DNA of 32,226 bases from Cellulomonas sp. RIT-PI-Y (GCF_025642745.1 NZ_JANZKP010000041.1:1-32226); one strand, 5' to 3'; numbered from the stretch's first letter, positions 1-8,117 are shown. The notes: generated by a model from the sequence alone, not told the origin. A program made the numbers and translations.

Positions 1-210
1 GGTGGGATCCGGCGCAGGGCGGGCAGCACCGTCATCGCCCGCGATCGCGACCGCCGATCCGCTGTCACCCGCGCGTGCCAGGCTCTGCTCCGGCCGGGAC
101 TGCTGCCGAGCGGGCACCGTGATCTGCCGGGCACCGGTCCGCAGTTCCGCGGAGGCCAGTGCGGCACGGGCGAGGGCGATCCGTTCCGCCCGATCCGTGG
201 TCGCCGTCAT
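1..210 (-). CDS. SOS-controlled protein, N-terminal part only (ImuA-like candidate)
   Basis: An open minus-strand frame starts with ATG at 210 and runs off the left edge, so only 70 residues are visible. The start follows a strong ribosome site (GGAGGAGG, about 6 nt upstream). The visible part begins MTATTDRAERIALARAAL and is Ala/Arg rich; it then becomes a low-complexity linker and contains no catalytic motif. A perfect SOS box lies 28 bp upstream, so the gene is almost certainly LexA-regulated. A short charged helix followed by a linker fits the N-terminus of actinobacterial RecA-like ImuA proteins, which act with ImuB and DnaE2 in mutagenic translesion synthesis. That assignment is an inference from the SOS box and N-terminal style; any other SOS gene remains possible. 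Confidence 0.7.
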   Translation of the reverse strand, partial: MTATTDRAERIALARAALASAELRTGARQITVPARQQSRPEQSLARAGDSGSAVAIAGDDGAARPAPDPT

Positions 211-237
211 CCCGCACCTCCTCCCGGCCGTCGCTAT

Positions 238-253
238 TCGAACATGTGTTCGA
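238..253. promoter_or_regulatory. LexA/SOS box
   Basis: The sequence TCGAAC-ATGT-GTTCGA is a perfect match to the actinobacterial SOS box pattern TCGAAC-N4-GTTCGA. It sits 28 bp upstream of the minus-strand gene starting at 210, in the expected promoter position. It is also 128 bp upstream of the PEBP gene at 382, which could be influenced but is less likely to be the target. Confidence 0.85.
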
Positions 254-381
254 TTCTGCCAGTAGACGCTGACACGGCCGGGGTGTCAATCCGGCTTCGA
301 GGCGGTGGGCGACCCCTCCGGTCGAGCCGTTCGACCCCGCGCGGCATGATGACCAGGACGACCGACGACCCGAGGAGCACC

Positions 382-918
382 ATGCCGTTCTCACTCGCCC
401 GCCCGGAGGCACCGGAGCCCTACTCCCTGCTGCCGGAGGTGCCCGGATTTGACCTGAGCAGCACCGACGCCAGCCAGCACGTCGCGCTGGACGCCCGGTT
501 CACCGGGGACGGCGACGACCTGTCCCCCGCGCTGGAGTGGTCCGGGTTCCCGGAGAGCACCCGGTCCTTCCTGGTGAGCTGCTTCGACCCGGACGCACCG
601 ACCCCGGCCGGCTTCTGGCACTGGACCGTGCTGGACGTCCCGGTCACCACCGTGTCGCTCGCCCGGGGTGCGGGCCACCCCGACGGCGCGCTCCTGCCGC
701 CCGGCGCACGTCAGCTGCGCAACGACGGCGGCACCGTCGGCTACCTGGGCGCCGCGCCGCCGCCGGGCGACCGCCCGCACCGCTACGTCTTCGCGGTGCA
801 CGCGCTGGACGTGGAGCAGCTCGACCTCGGCCCGGACACCACGCCGACCGCGGCGGCCTTCACCGCCCTGTTCCACACCGTGGCCCGCGCGACGCTCACC
901 CCCACCTACGCGCACTGA
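382..918 (+). CDS. PEBP family protein (YbhB/YbcL-like)
   Basis: This 178-residue protein belongs to the phosphatidylethanolamine-binding protein fold, in the bacterial YbhB/YbcL branch often annotated as Raf kinase inhibitor-like. The family anion-binding pocket is recognisable: DPDAPTPAGFWHW near the middle (DPDAP motif followed by the W-H-W stretch) and later GYLGAAPPPGDRPHRYVF. No signal peptide is visible, so it is probably cytosolic. The ATG at 382 is chosen because GAGGAG lies 4 nt upstream; the frame stays open further upstream (ATGs at 346 and 349), but those lack a ribosome site. A strong hairpin follows the stop. The ligand and physiological role in bacteria are poorly defined. Confidence 0.9.
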   Translation: MPFSLARPEAPEPYSLLPEVPGFDLSSTDASQHVALDARFTGDGDDLSPALEWSGFPESTRSFLVSCFDPDAPTPAGFWHWTVLDVPVTTVSLARGAGHPDGALLPPGARQLRNDGGTVGYLGAAPPPGDRPHRYVFAVHALDVEQLDLGPDTTPTAAAFTALFHTVARATLTPTYAH

Positions 919-920
919 CC

Positions 921-975
921 GGGGACCACGGCCCGCCCGGCCGTCCACAGCCGGGCGGGCCGCCCCGTGGTCCCC
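921..975 (+). terminator. Long hairpin after the PEBP gene
   Basis: A perfect 13-bp GC stem (929-941 paired with 950-962, loop of 8) is nested inside a second pairing (GGGGACCA at 921-928 with TGGTCCCC at 968-975). It starts 3 nt after the PEBP stop codon and has no T tract, as is common for actinobacterial hairpin terminators. Confidence 0.65.
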
Positions 976-1015
976 AGATCCCGGACGGAACGGCGACACC
1001 GGCACGCACGCCGAT

Positions 1016-1021
1016 TAGCCT
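1016..1021 (+). promoter_or_regulatory. -10 element of a probable leaderless promoter (YbaK-like gene)
   Basis: TAGCCT matches the TANNNT -10 pattern and is separated from the ATG at 1028 by exactly 6 nt, so transcription would start at or next to the A of ATG. No Shine-Dalgarno sequence is present. The same layout recurs at several other genes in this window. Confidence 0.55.
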
Positions 1022-1027
1022 GCCGCC

Positions 1028-1594
1028 ATGTCTCTCGGAACGCTGACCTGGTCCCCCGCCGTCGATCACCTCGACCTGCTCGCCGCCCCCACCGCCGCCG
1101 CGGTCACCGCCTGGGCCGCCACCGATCCCGAGGTCGCGACCGGACTCGTGGTCACCGCGATCGACCCGGAGCTCGCCGACACCGCCGCCCTGACCGAGGC
1201 CTACGACCTGCCGCTGTCGGGCTCCGGCAACTGCGTGCTGGTGGCCGGACGCCGGGAGGGGCAGGAGCGGATCGCCGCGGCCGTCGTGCGCGCCACCACC
1301 CGGGCCGACGTCAACAACGCGGTCAAGCGGCTGCTGGACGTGCGCAAGGCGTCGTTCCTGCCGATGGAGCGCGCGGTTGCCGGCTCCGGGATGGAGTACG
1401 GCGGCATCACCCCGGTCGGGCTCCCGGCGGACTACCGGGTCCTGATCGACTCGCGGGTGGTCGCGCCGAACCCGGAGGCCGAGGACCTGGTGATCATCGG
1501 CTCCGGCCTGCGCCGGTCCAAGCTGGCCCTGCCGGGCGCGCTGCTGGCCCGGCTGCCCGGGGCGGAGGTGATCGAGGGGCTCGCCCTCAGCTGA
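1028..1594 (+). CDS. YbaK/ProX-type aminoacyl-tRNA deacylase domain protein
   Basis: This 188-residue protein matches the YbaK/prolyl-tRNA synthetase editing fold. These stand-alone proteins hydrolyse mischarged aminoacyl-tRNAs such as Cys- or Ala-tRNA(Pro). The family core is visible in the middle: VNNAVKRLLDVRKASF with its conserved lysine, followed by MEYGGITPVGLP, and later VIIGSGLRRSKL. It appears complete and cytosolic. The ATG at 1028 is 6 nt after a TAGCCT -10 element, which points to a leaderless mRNA. Its last 8 bases overlap the convergent TetR gene. The exact tRNA substrate cannot be told from the sequence. Confidence 0.88.
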   Translation: MSLGTLTWSPAVDHLDLLAAPTAAAVTAWAATDPEVATGLVVTAIDPELADTAALTEAYDLPLSGSGNCVLVAGRREGQERIAAAVVRATTRADVNNAVKRLLDVRKASFLPMERAVAGSGMEYGGITPVGLPADYRVLIDSRVVAPNPEAEDLVIIGSGLRRSKLALPGALLARLPGAEVIEGLALS

Positions 1595-2378
1595 CGCCGG
1601 CCCGCTCCGCGGTGCGACGTGCGACCGCATCCAGGTGTTCGGCACGCGCGTCGATCACCCGGCGGTAGTGCCCGAACAGCTCGAAGCCCACGGCCCCGAT
1701 GAGCTCGGTCCACGCGTCCACCACCGCGAGCGCCCGGTCCGCGGGCATCCCGTCCAGCACCAGGTCCGGGCGGGCGACCTGGAGGAAGTGGAGCAGACGC
1801 CGGACGTCGTCGACCAGTCCGTCCGTGGTCAGCTGCGCAGTGTCGGCGGCGAAGGCGGCCGCGAGCTCGGCTCGGCGCGCCGTGGCGTCGATCGAGGCTC
1901 CGACCGGGATCTCCCCGCGCTCCGCGACCCAGGCCTCGCAGACGATCGCGGCCAACAGCAGCGGCACCCGGGACGCGGGTTCCGCCGTCTCCTCCGGCGC
2001 GACGTACCCGGGCACCGGAGACCCGTAGATCAGCGCGTACTCGTGCGGCCGCTCCCGCCCCCAGGCGCGCACCGCCCGGAACACCGCTCGCCACCGACCG
2101 GTCAGGTCGTCGCGAGCCACCGCGGCCTCCGCGGCCGCGACCGCATCGGCCAACCCCTGGTAGGCATCCACGATCAACGCGGTCAGCAGCGCATCCCGGC
2201 TGGGGAAGTACCGGTAGACGGCCGACGGCGCCATCCCGAGCTGCCGGGTCACCGCCCGGACCGACAGCCCCGACGCACCGACCTCGGCCAGCTGCTCCCG
2301 GGCCACGTCGGCGATCCGCCGCACCAGCTCGCGGCGGGCACGCGCCCGCACGCCTTCAGGTCGTCCCTGCTGCTCCAC
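1587..2378 (-). CDS. TetR/AcrR family repressor with WHG-type C-terminal domain
   Basis: A 263-residue TetR regulator. The N-terminal DNA-binding helix-turn-helix is clear (about residues 35-60: LSVRAVTRQLGMAPSAVYRYF). The C-terminal ligand domain resembles the TetR_C/WHG class, with RERPHEYALIYGSPVPGY. The GTG at 2378 is preferred over a longer GTG start at 2426 because GGGAGG precedes it at good spacing, and because the upstream start would lie inside the operator. It is divergent from the oxidoreductase gene at 2469, with two operator copies between them, so it very likely represses that gene and itself. The inducer is unknown. Confidence 0.9.
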   Translation of the reverse strand: MEQQGRPEGVRARARRELVRRIADVAREQLAEVGASGLSVRAVTRQLGMAPSAVYRYFPSRDALLTALIVDAYQGLADAVAAAEAAVARDDLTGRWRAVFRAVRAWGRERPHEYALIYGSPVPGYVAPEETAEPASRVPLLLAAIVCEAWVAERGEIPVGASIDATARRAELAAAFAADTAQLTTDGLVDDVRRLLHFLQVARPDLVLDGMPADRALAVVDAWTELIGAVGFELFGHYRRVIDARAEHLDAVARRTAERAGVS

Positions 2379-2418
2379 GGGATCAGCCTCCCATCTCCTT
2401 GCGCCGCGTCCGAAAAAC

Positions 2419-2452
2419 GTGAACACTGTTCACAACAGAGAACACTGTTCAC
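2419..2452. promoter_or_regulatory. Tandem TetR operators
   Basis: Two copies of one palindromic site lie 19 bp apart centre to centre: a perfect GTGAACA-C-TGTTCAC at 2419-2433 and a near-perfect GAGAACACTGTTCAC at 2438-2452. This is the usual form of a TetR-family operator. The pair lies between the TetR gene (start 2378) and the oxidoreductase gene (start 2469) and would cover both promoters. Confidence 0.85.
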
Positions 2453-2468
2453 CCTTTGAGGAGTCAGC

Positions 2469-3401
2469 ATGGCACACCGCCTCGTCGTCGGCGCCGGACC
2501 GATCGGCAGCGCACTCGTGCGTCGCCTGGTCGCCGCCGGGGACACCGTCACCGTCGTCACCCGGTCCGGTCGCGGACCGGACCTTCCCGGCGTCACCCGG
2601 GTCGCGGCGAACGCCGCCGACCCCGCACGCCTGACCGAGCTCGCCACCGGCGCCGCCACCGTCTTCAACTGCGCGAACCCGGGCGACTACACCCGGTGGG
2701 AAGCCGAGTGGCCCCCGCTCGCCGCCGCCCTGCTCACCGCCGCCGAGCGCAGCGGAGCCGTCCTGGTCACCCTGGGCAACCTCTACGGCTACGGCCCGGT
2801 GGACGTCCCGATCAGCCGGGACCTGCCCCTGGCCGCCACCGGTCACAAGGGCCGGCTCCGCAACCGGATGTGGCAGGACGCCCTGGCCGCCCACCGTGCG
2901 GGGCGGGTCCGGGCCACCGAGGTGCGCGCCGCCGACTACATCGGGCCGGAGGTCACCGCGGCCGGGGCCATGCTGCGCCGCTACGCCGACGTGACCCTGC
3001 GCGGCCGGGCCGCCTGGGTGTTCGGCGATCCCGACGTGCCGCACACCTTCAGCGACAGCGAGGACGTGGCCCGGCTGCTCGCCCTCGTCGCGGACGACGA
3101 GCGCGCCTGGGGCGAGCCCTGGCACGTCCCCGCCGCCGGGCCACGCAGCATGCGACAGGCGCTCACCGACCTGGGCGCGGCGATCGGTGCGCCCGCGCCA
3201 CGGCTGCGGCGGGTCCCGACGGCGGCGATCACGCTGTCGGCGCCGGTGGTGCCGATCATGCGGGAGCTGCAAGAGGTGCTGTGGCAGTTCCAGCGGCCGT
3301 TCGTGCTGGACGCCGCGGCGACCACCGAGGCGTTCGGGGTGACCGGGTCACCGTGGGAGGAGACCGTAGTGCGGACGGCGCAGGGGTGGCGGCCGCGCTG
3401 A
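2469..3401 (+). CDS. NAD(P)-dependent epimerase/dehydratase-like oxidoreductase
   Basis: This 310-residue protein has an atypical short-chain (extended SDR) Rossmann fold. The dinucleotide site is at the very N-terminus: VVGAGPIGSALVRRL (GxGxxG). A middle segment VTLGNLYGYGP occupies the place of the catalytic S/Y region, and ADYIGPEV follows. The classical YxxxK is not clear, so it may be an NAD-dependent sugar epimerase relative or an NmrA-like redox protein rather than a true epimerase. The ATG at 2469 is preceded by GAGGAG. Its transcription is predicted to be repressed by the divergent TetR protein through the tandem operators just upstream. The substrate is unknown; a reactive or toxic metabolite handled by the TetR/SDR pair is a guess. 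Confidence 0.85.
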   Translation: MAHRLVVGAGPIGSALVRRLVAAGDTVTVVTRSGRGPDLPGVTRVAANAADPARLTELATGAATVFNCANPGDYTRWEAEWPPLAAALLTAAERSGAVLVTLGNLYGYGPVDVPISRDLPLAATGHKGRLRNRMWQDALAAHRAGRVRATEVRAADYIGPEVTAAGAMLRRYADVTLRGRAAWVFGDPDVPHTFSDSEDVARLLALVADDERAWGEPWHVPAAGPRSMRQALTDLGAAIGAPAPRLRRVPTAAITLSAPVVPIMRELQEVLWQFQRPFVLDAAATTEAFGVTGSPWEETVVRTAQGWRPR

Positions 3402-3425
3402 CCTGCGCGGCGCCGCACGTCCGCC

Positions 3426-3431
3426 TACCGT
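3426..3431 (+). promoter_or_regulatory. -10 element of a probable leaderless promoter (FAD oxidoreductase)
   Basis: TACCGT ends 6 nt before the ATG at 3438 and there is no ribosome-binding sequence between them. This is identical in sequence and spacing to the lysE promoter at 22430-22435. Confidence 0.55.
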
Positions 3432-3437
3432 CGCCCC

Positions 3438-4856
3438 ATGACCCTGGACGCCGTGGTGGTGGGTTCCGGACCCAACGGACTCGCGGCCGCCGTCACCCTG
3501 GCCCGGGCGGGGCTGGAGGTGGTGGTGCTGGAGGAGCAGCCCACCCCGGGCGGCGGCGCCCGCACGGTCGACCTGGGTCTGGCGGAGGGCATCCGGCACG
3601 ACCTGTGCTCAGCGGTGCATCCGATGGCGTGGGCGTCGCCGTTCTTCCGCGCGATCGACCTGCTCGGCCGGGTGGAGCTGCTGACCCCGGAGGCGTCCTT
3701 CGCGCATCCGTTGGACGGCGCGCGGGCCGTGGTGGCCTGGCACGACCGGGACCGCACGGCGCACGATCTCGGGCCGGCGGGCGGGGCATGGTGGCGACGG
3801 GTGATCGAGCCGATCGGTCCCGGCGTCGCCGATCTGCTCCTCGACTCCCCCGGCCGGGTCACGGACGCACGAGCGGTGTCCGCCGTGCTCCGCGCCAGTG
3901 CCGCCCTGACCTTCCGGCCACCGGCCGACGCCCGGACCGCCGCCCTCCTCGCGGGGGTGTCCGCGCACGCCATCACCCCGCTACGACGGCCGACCGCGAC
4001 CGGCACCGCGGTCCTGCTGACCGCGCTCGCGCACCACGGCAGGGGCTGGCCGGTCCCCCGCGGCGGATCCGGCTCGGTCGTCGACGCGCTGGTCGCCGAC
4101 CTGACCGCACACGACGGACGCATCGTCACCGACCACCCGGTGCGTGGGCCGGCGGATCTGCCATCGGCGCGGGCCACGCTGTTCGCCACCGCCCCCGAGA
4201 CGGTCGCCCGAGCGGTGCCGGGCGCACTGCCGACCCGGCTCGGCTCCCACCCCTACGGCCCCGGTGCCGCCGCCAAGGTCGATCTGGTGGTGCGCGGAGC
4301 GATCCCCTGGGCCGACCCGCGCGCGGGGCAGGCCGTCACCGTCCACCTCGGCGGCGGCCGAGGGCAGATCGACGCCGCGGAACGGGAGGTCGCCGCCGGT
4401 CGTCACGCCGAGCAGCCCTACGTGCTGCTCGCCGATCCCGCGGTCGCCGATCCTGGTCGCGCCCGGGGTCAGCTGCGCCCGATCTGGGCGTACGCCCATG
4501 TCCCGTTCGGGTCGCCGCGGGACCCGGTGCCGATGGTGCTCGCCCAGATCGAGCGCTTCGCCCCCGGGTTCCGGGACACGGTCGTCGCCGCGCACGGCAT
4601 CCCCGCCGCGCGGATGTCCGCCCACGACCGCTCGTTGGTCGGGGGCGACATCTCCGGCGGCACGCTGACGCTGCGCCGCCTGCTGGCCGGTCCGTTGCCC
4701 GGCCACGCTCCCTACCGGACCGGAGTCGACGGGGTGTACCTGTGCTCGGCCTCCGAGCCGCCCGGGCCGGGAGTGCACGGCATGGCCGGGTACCGGGCGG
4801 CACGACGGGCGTTGCGTGAGCGGTGGGGACTGCCCGATCCGCTCAGCGCATCCTGA
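3438..4856 (+). CDS. FAD-dependent oxidoreductase, phytoene desaturase/PYROXD2-like
   Basis: A 472-residue flavoprotein. The N-terminus holds the FAD-binding dinucleotide motif VVGSGPNGLAAAVTLARAG followed by the acidic VVVLEEQ strand end and GGGARTVDL, as in the NAD(P)/FAD oxidoreductases related to carotenoid desaturases and amine oxidases. The C-terminus has the second FAD contact, VYLCSASEPPGPGVHGMAGY. Length fits the family. No carotenoid biosynthesis partners (crtB, crtE) lie nearby, so a role in carotenoid synthesis is not supported and the substrate is unknown. The last 14 bases overlap the convergent kinase gene. Confidence 0.88.
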   Translation: MTLDAVVVGSGPNGLAAAVTLARAGLEVVVLEEQPTPGGGARTVDLGLAEGIRHDLCSAVHPMAWASPFFRAIDLLGRVELLTPEASFAHPLDGARAVVAWHDRDRTAHDLGPAGGAWWRRVIEPIGPGVADLLLDSPGRVTDARAVSAVLRASAALTFRPPADARTAALLAGVSAHAITPLRRPTATGTAVLLTALAHHGRGWPVPRGGSGSVVDALVADLTAHDGRIVTDHPVRGPADLPSARATLFATAPETVARAVPGALPTRLGSHPYGPGAAAKVDLVVRGAIPWADPRAGQAVTVHLGGGRGQIDAAEREVAAGRHAEQPYVLLADPAVADPGRARGQLRPIWAYAHVPFGSPRDPVPMVLAQIERFAPGFRDTVVAAHGIPAARMSAHDRSLVGGDISGGTLTLRRLLAGPLPGHAPYRTGVDGVYLCSASEPPGPGVHGMAGYRAARRALRERWGLPDPLSAS

Positions 4857-6873
4857 TCCCGAACGCCGACTCCCCGGAGTCCAGCGCTCCCACCGTCACC
4901 CGCAGCCCGCAGCTGGACTCGGGCTGCTCGGCCAGCACCCGGACACCGATCACCTGCGCGGCGTTGCAGGCCGACACGGTCACGCCGTCCAGTCCCTCGC
5001 CACCGGTGAGCCCGGTCAGCAGGTCGACCTCCATCCCGTCCGTGGTGTCCTGGGTGAACAGCTCGGTCCCGTCGTCCGCACCGCCCGACGACCAGGTCGC
5101 GACCACCCGGTACGGCACCGCGGTCGACGATCCGGACAGGGTGACATCGGTCGGTTCCACCCGGATGCCGCCGACGCGTTGCAACGGGAACGAGGTCCCG
5201 GTGACCGCCGACAGCCCCGCGTCGGTGGCCTCCCGCACGCTGGTCAACCAGTCACCGAAGTCGCTCGGCACGGAGCCGTCCTCATCCACCAGGTCCAGTT
5301 CTGCGACCAGGTCGATCGTCACCGACTGCCCACCCGCGACGAGGACGTCCTCCACCCGGTAGGCGCAGTCGAGGTCCAGGCCGTCGACGGAGGCCCGCAC
5401 CCGGGTGACCACGCCGTCCTGCTCGGTCACCGGCGCGCACTCGCCGCCCGACAGGCCGGGGGTCACGAGCAGCAGGTCGCCCCGCAGCGGCGCGTGGGGG
5501 GCGGCGGACACCGTCAGGGTGAGCGTGGTGGAGCCCGCGGCGTCGTCGTACGCGGCGTCCAGGTCCATCCGCAGCCCGGTCGCCAGGTTGGTGCCGTTCA
5601 CGTGTGCCGGCGTGGTGGTGATCTCCACCTCCGCCTCGGTGCTGGTGGACTCGAAGACTCCGGCCTGCAACAGCCCGACGCCCGCCCCGGCCACCGCCAG
5701 GGTGGACCCGACCCCGATCAGCAGCTTCGCGCGGCGGGACATACCGACCGGTCCCGAGCGACGTGGCACCACCCGGGTGTCCGGCCGCGTCGCCGCCTTC
5801 ATCATGGTGGCGCCGAAGTCGTCGGGCGGGTCGGCCTCGGCCGTCGCCGGCACGGGACGCCCGAGGGGCTTCATCGGCCGCAACGAGGTCGCGTCCATCC
5901 CGCTCGATTCCTCGGTATCGGACGGGAGGCTCGACGCTGCCCCACCCAGTGCCAGCTCGACCACGGCCTTCGACGGCAGCACCACCGCGCTGTCCACCCA
6001 GCCGTCCGGCGTCGGCTGCGGCGCGAGCGGCTCCACCCGCAGAGCGGACGCCGGCAACCGGCGCAGCAGAGCAGCAGCCGAGGCCGCGGACGAGCGCCGG
6101 CCCGGGTCCTTCGCGAGCATCAGATCGAGGATGCGCCAGAGCGCGTCGTCGATCCGCAACCGGGGCGGCGCCGCGTTCACCTGGCGCATCGCCACTGTGA
6201 CGTTGGTGCCCGGACCGGCGAACGGGGTGCGCCCGCTCAGCATCTCGTACAGCACGACACCGACGGCGTAGACATCCGATGCGGGCCCGAACTTGCCGTA
6301 GGACACCAGCTCCGGCGGCATGTAGTTCGGCGTGCCGATCAGTTCGGTCGCCGGTGCGCCCTCGTCCGACATGATCCCGGCGATGCCGAAGTCGGCCAAC
6401 CGCACGTCCTCTGGCGTGGGATCATCCGCGCTGGCCAGCAGGATGTTGTCCGGCTTCACGTCGCGGTGGATCACCCCCTGCCGGTGCGCCCTCTCCAACG
6501 CGTCCAGCACCGAGGCCGCCAGCGGGACCGCGAGCGCGGCGGACAGCGGGCCTCGCCGAGCGAGCAGCGTGGCGACGCTCGGACCCGCGATCAGGTCCAT
6601 CACGATGGCGAGGTCCTGCCCCTCGACGACGAAGTCGTGCACCGTGACGATGTGCGGGTGGTCGAGGCCGAGCAGCACGGACCGCTCGTTCATGAACCGG
6701 GTCAGGATCTCCGGGTCCGAGCCGTGCTGTGGCCACAGCAGCTTCGCCGCCACTGAGTGCCCGGTCTGACGGTCGGTCGCCCGCCACACCTCGCCGGAAG
6801 CCCCTTGACCGATCCGCTCAACCAGGATGTATCGACTGCCGAGGGCGCGCCCGGAGGCGCCCACATCAGTCAC
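4843..6873 (-). CDS. Transmembrane Ser/Thr protein kinase of the T7SS-like island
   Basis: A 676-residue kinase. All catalytic motifs are intact: glycine loop GQGASGEV (22-29), ATP lysine K44, HRDVKPDN (136-143), DFG (161-163) and PPE (186-188). A Pro/Thr-rich juxtamembrane linker (about 280-380) contains candidate phosphothreonines, then one membrane helix (about 383-405). A 270-residue extracytoplasmic domain follows; it has several cysteines and no PASTA repeats. The GTG start at 6873 overlaps the upstream lipoprotein stop by 4 nt (GTGA), so the two are translationally coupled. The order cytosolic kinase fold, single helix, outer domain is that of EssB/YukC of T7SSb, whose kinase fold is inactive; here it appears active. 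It may phosphorylate a target read by the FHA domain of the neighbouring ATPase (inference). Confidence 0.92.
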   Translation of the reverse strand: MTDVGASGRALGSRYILVERIGQGASGEVWRATDRQTGHSVAAKLLWPQHGSDPEILTRFMNERSVLLGLDHPHIVTVHDFVVEGQDLAIVMDLIAGPSVATLLARRGPLSAALAVPLAASVLDALERAHRQGVIHRDVKPDNILLASADDPTPEDVRLADFGIAGIMSDEGAPATELIGTPNYMPPELVSYGKFGPASDVYAVGVVLYEMLSGRTPFAGPGTNVTVAMRQVNAAPPRLRIDDALWRILDLMLAKDPGRRSSAASAAALLRRLPASALRVEPLAPQPTPDGWVDSAVVLPSKAVVELALGGAASSLPSDTEESSGMDATSLRPMKPLGRPVPATAEADPPDDFGATMMKAATRPDTRVVPRRSGPVGMSRRAKLLIGVGSTLAVAGAGVGLLQAGVFESTSTEAEVEITTTPAHVNGTNLATGLRMDLDAAYDDAAGSTTLTLTVSAAPHAPLRGDLLLVTPGLSGGECAPVTEQDGVVTRVRASVDGLDLDCAYRVEDVLVAGGQSVTIDLVAELDLVDEDGSVPSDFGDWLTSVREATDAGLSAVTGTSFPLQRVGGIRVEPTDVTLSGSSTAVPYRVVATWSSGGADDGTELFTQDTTDGMEVDLLTGLTGGEGLDGVTVSACNAAQVIGVRVLAEQPESSCGLRVTVGALDSGESAFGIRMR

Positions 6874-8117
6874 GAAGAGTCCCCGACGAACCAGAACACC
6901 GATGCGGCCGCGGCGCCGTCCGGGGCGAGCGGGCGCACCCCCGGGTCCGACGTCGAGGCGTGCAGCACCACCACGTCCTCGTCGGACAGTGCCTGCGACC
7001 GCCCGAAGTCCAGCACCGGTCCGACCAAGCCGTTCTCGTGGTCGAGCACCAGTCCGGACAATGCCGTGCGAACCTCGGCCGGATCGGTGGACCCGGCTGC
7101 CTCCGCCGCTCGGGTCAGCGCGACCGTCGCGTCATGGCTCGCCACATCCGCACGGGGAACGCCGACAGCGCAGACGTCGTCGGAGTAGATGTTCTCGCAG
7201 CTGAGGTCACCCGCAGCCAACCGCAGCGCGGAGAAGAACACCGCCGCTTGTCCGCCCTGCTCCGACTCCGCCGCGGCGACGTGATCGCCGGACTCGGTGC
7301 CCACGCTGTACATCCAGCCGGCCGTTGTCCCGTTCCTGCTCACGATGTCGCCGAACATCGGGGTCAGCGCCTCCGGGGTGAGCACGATGGGCAGCTGACG
7401 GGAGCCCAGGCCGCCCTGCAACGCGACCACCATCGCAGCCTGCTGCGCGGCTGGACCGTCGATGACCACCGAGTCGATCTCGCGGGACTCCAGGGCCATG
7501 ACGATCTCCCCTGCCGTCGCCGAGACGTCGGCGAGGGTTCCGGTCCGAGCCGCGTCCAGATCCAGGGTCCGGCCCTCCGCGACGACGACGTAGGGACGTT
7601 CCGCCTCCGCCTCGGCCAGCGCGGACTCCACCTGTCCCACCACTGCCTGCGCGCTGGGCGCCAACGACCACACGCCATCGCCGTCCCAGGTCGAGTAGGG
7701 CAGCAGCACCGCGGTCTCGGCGCCGTCTGCAACGGACAGCGCCTGCGTGAGGTGGTCCCCCTGGGTGGCCATCACGACGCCGACCACACCGGAGTCCAGC
7801 AACGAGGACATCGCCGTCTCGGCCCCGTCGGTGGTGCCGTCGTCCAATGCCACCGCGTACTCGATCTCAGCGCCACCCAGCTCGAAGCGGTACCCGGCGA
7901 CCCGCACGCCCTCGACCATCGACCGGAACGCGGATCCCGTGCCCTCGACCGGTGGGACGAGCACCCCGATCCTGATCGGACCGTCCGGCATCGGATCGAC
8001 CACCAGTTCCGGCCGCAACGCCTCCGCCGCCGGCGGTGGTTGCTCGTTCGCGCATCCGGTCAGAGTGCTCAGCACCATGAGTGCGACCACGGCGCCGCCG
8101 GCGGTTCTTCCCCGCAC
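6870..8117 (-). CDS. Type-1 periplasmic-binding-protein lipoprotein (LivJ-like)
   Basis: A 415-residue predicted lipoprotein: a hydrophobic signal ends in the lipobox LTGC (Cys22), followed by a Pro-rich tether. The rest resembles branched-chain amino-acid-type solute receptors (periplasmic-binding fold I): IRIGVLVPPVEGTG at the start of lobe 1, then VVGVVMATQGDHLTQAL, and later LPIVLTPEAL. No ABC permease or ATPase genes accompany it. Its start (GTG at 8117, ribosome site GGGGAGGA) is 2 nt after the stop of the upstream coiled-coil gene, and its own stop overlaps the kinase start. The context argues for a sensory or scaffold role on the outer face, perhaps touching the kinase outer domain, rather than nutrient uptake. 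The ligand is unknown. Confidence 0.85.
   Translation of the reverse strand: MRGRTAGGAVVALMVLSTLTGCANEQPPPAAEALRPELVVDPMPDGPIRIGVLVPPVEGTGSAFRSMVEGVRVAGYRFELGGAEIEYAVALDDGTTDGAETAMSSLLDSGVVGVVMATQGDHLTQALSVADGAETAVLLPYSTWDGDGVWSLAPSAQAVVGQVESALAEAEAERPYVVVAEGRTLDLDAARTGTLADVSATAGEIVMALESREIDSVVIDGPAAQQAAMVVALQGGLGSRQLPIVLTPEALTPMFGDIVSRNGTTAGWMYSVGTESGDHVAAAESEQGGQAAVFFSALRLAAGDLSCENIYSDDVCAVGVPRADVASHDATVALTRAAEAAGSTDPAEVRTALSGLVLDHENGLVGPVLDFGRSQALSDEDVVVLHASTSDPGVRPLAPDGAAAASVFWFVGDSS

Noticed and set aside
65..412. Open minus-strand frame of 115 codons across the SOS region
   Set aside because: It overlaps the SOS box and the PEBP start, has no ribosome site and no protein-like pattern; it is a GC-driven shadow.
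2456..4819. Very long (787-codon) open frame on the plus strand
   Set aside because: Arg/Pro/Gly-rich shadow of the oxidoreductase genes at 2469 and 3438 in another frame; no domain pattern.
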